Source: Dehalococcoidales bacterium
GTDB lineage: Bacteria; Chloroflexota; Dehalococcoidia; Dehalococcoidales; Fen-1064
Length of the DNA stretch: 15,042 bases
Assembly (NCBI GenBank): GCA_028712845.1
Contig: JAQTPO010000033.1
Span: 1-15,042, forward strand
Direction: 5' to 3'
Position 1 is the first letter of the stretch, and the number at the start of each line of letters is the position of its first letter. The position numbers were made by a program, and so were the translations under genes. Below, piece after piece: positions 14,182-15,042 of this stretch. The notes below the pieces were generated by a model. The model did no database searches. It worked only from the letters and a program-made list of their open reading frames with translations, and had not been told where the DNA came from.

Positions 14182-14784
14182 CTATTTTACGATGTTGATA
14201 ATACCACTCAAATCAAGCCCCTTGATAATCATGGTTACGGCAATGGCAACCAGTAAAAGGTTGAAGACCTGGGAAACAGCGCTGAGACCACCTTTACCCA
14301 AAAAGCCGCTAATACGGTTGCCAGCGAGGAAGGCAATCCATGAGATAAGCAAATTTAAGGCTAGTGACAGCAGTATTATGTATAGCGGATATTCGGTAGC
14401 GAGTAAAAGCAGGGTTGTGATAGTCGCCGGTCCTACAATTAAAGGTGTGCCGATGGGGACAATAGCAATCATTTCTTCTTTAACAATGTCCATCCATCTG
14501 CCACTTGTTAAATAACGCAGGGAAAAAATCAATAGTACGAGTCCGCCGGCAATTGTAAAAGCTCCCTGCGAGATACCCATTACATCCAGAATAAATTTCC
14601 CGAAAAACAGGAATACCAACCCCACAACTGTGGCCGTGATAAGAGCAAGATTAATCAGACGAAATCGCTGTTTGGATGTCATGCCCTCACTCAGGGACAT
14701 CACAATCGGTATGTTTCCGATAACATCGACCACGATAAAGAGGGGAAGAAATGTAAGGACAAAGGAATGGAAAAAATCATTCAT
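14182..14784 (-). CDS. MarC-family integral membrane protein
   Basis: A 200-residue inner-membrane protein with about six hydrophobic segments and little else. The first segment SFVLTFLPLFIVVDVIGNIPI carries the conserved D-x-x-G-N-x-P pattern of the MarC/UPF0056 family. Other family-like stretches are FGKFILDVMGISQGAFTIAGGLVLL, AIVPIGTPLIVGPATITTLL and LAGNRISGFLGKGG. The function of the family is not established; early links to multiple antibiotic resistance were not upheld, and transporter-like roles have been proposed. The gene lies between two acetyltransferase genes with 38-bp gaps on each side and the same strand, which suggests an operon. The start ATG at 14784 has only a GGGCAGGG stretch ahead. 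Confidence 0.9.
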   Translation of the reverse strand: MNDFFHSFVLTFLPLFIVVDVIGNIPIVMSLSEGMTSKQRFRLINLALITATVVGLVFLFFGKFILDVMGISQGAFTIAGGLVLLIFSLRYLTSGRWMDIVKEEMIAIVPIGTPLIVGPATITTLLLLATEYPLYIILLSLALNLLISWIAFLAGNRISGFLGKGGLSAVSQVFNLLLVAIAVTMIIKGLDLSGIINIVK

Positions 14785-14822
14785 TGCAGTTACCCTGCCC
14801 GGTTTAATTTATCCGGTTACTA

Positions 14823-15042
14823 CTACTTGAGTCGCTTGGTGAATATTACCAGGTCATCACCGGATGCATAATAATCGGGAATCTGGCAGACGCTCTGATA
14901 ATTCAGCGTGTCATAGAACCGTCTGGTCTTATTATATTCCGGTTTGCCTGATGTCTCAACCATTATCAATCTACCATGCATCCGCTTAATATCGTCTTCA
15001 GCGTGTTTCATCAAGATACGACCGATACCGTGTCCCTGTTTG
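14823..15042 (-). CDS. GNAT-family N-acetyltransferase, C-terminal part (cut by window edge)
   Basis: The reading frame stays open to the right edge, so the 5' part is missing; 72 C-terminal residues are visible. They begin KQGHGIGRILMKHAEDDI, which is motif A with the acetyl-CoA loop Q-G-H-G-I-G. Later ETSGKPEYNKTRRFYDTLNYQS matches motif B, where the Tyr in RRFYDTLNY is the usual general-acid position. The C-terminal strand reads DDLVIFTKRL. The TTG at 15014 and the ATG at 15011 are inside the domain and are not real starts. It is the most upstream visible gene of the minus-strand cluster with marC-like, GNAT and M20 genes. Confidence 0.88.
   Translation of the reverse strand, partial: KQGHGIGRILMKHAEDDIKRMHGRLIMVETSGKPEYNKTRRFYDTLNYQSVCQIPDYYASGDDLVIFTKRLK

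Overview
The window looks like a piece of a mid-GC bacterial chromosome, most likely from a Chloroflexota bacterium (perhaps Dehalococcoidia). The best pointer is the gene at 8475-9227, which matches the release-factor-like family known as acVLRF1, described mainly from Actinobacteria and Chloroflexi. Other hints are frequent GTG and TTG starts, a Thr-rich lipoprotein spacer, and a hairpin repeat of the 'GTCATTGCGAG' type common in genomes of this kind. The lineage is an inference; no rRNA or tRNA gene is present.

Left part (1-8360). A biotin protein ligase on the minus strand is divergent from a TetR-family regulator on the plus strand; their promoters overlap in a 119-bp spacer. Next is a plus-strand unit behind a strong sigma-70-type promoter: two permeases of a peptide/nickel-type (Opp/Dpp) ABC importer and a family 5 substrate-binding lipoprotein, closed by a strong hairpin terminator. 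No ATPase gene is present. A second promoter follows immediately and leads into a universal stress protein, a phosphotriesterase-like metal hydrolase, and an Old Yellow Enzyme-type flavin reductase. I infer one TetR-controlled import-and-catabolism module. The substrate is unknown; an ester or lactone plus an enone-type intermediate would fit the enzyme families.

Middle part (8475-11729, minus strand). mutS2 is followed after 20 bp by the acVLRF1-like gene. In Bacillus, MutS2 recognises collided ribosomes and splits them. VLRF1 proteins (Vms1/ANKZF1) release nascent chains from tRNA on the large subunit. The pair therefore reads as a compact ribosome-rescue operon, and it is the most interesting feature here. 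Two details matter: the Smr domain has lost the LDLR motif, and the VLRF1 loop lacks a Gln directly after its Gly-Ser stretch. A 102-bp inverted-repeat element lies immediately upstream of the mutS2 ribosome-binding site.

Right part (11949-15042). A MerR-family regulator on the plus strand is followed by a convergent minus-strand cluster. In transcription order this is a GNAT acetyltransferase cut by the window edge, a MarC-family membrane protein, a second GNAT acetyltransferase, and an M20-family metallopeptidase that overlaps that acetyltransferase by 4 bp.
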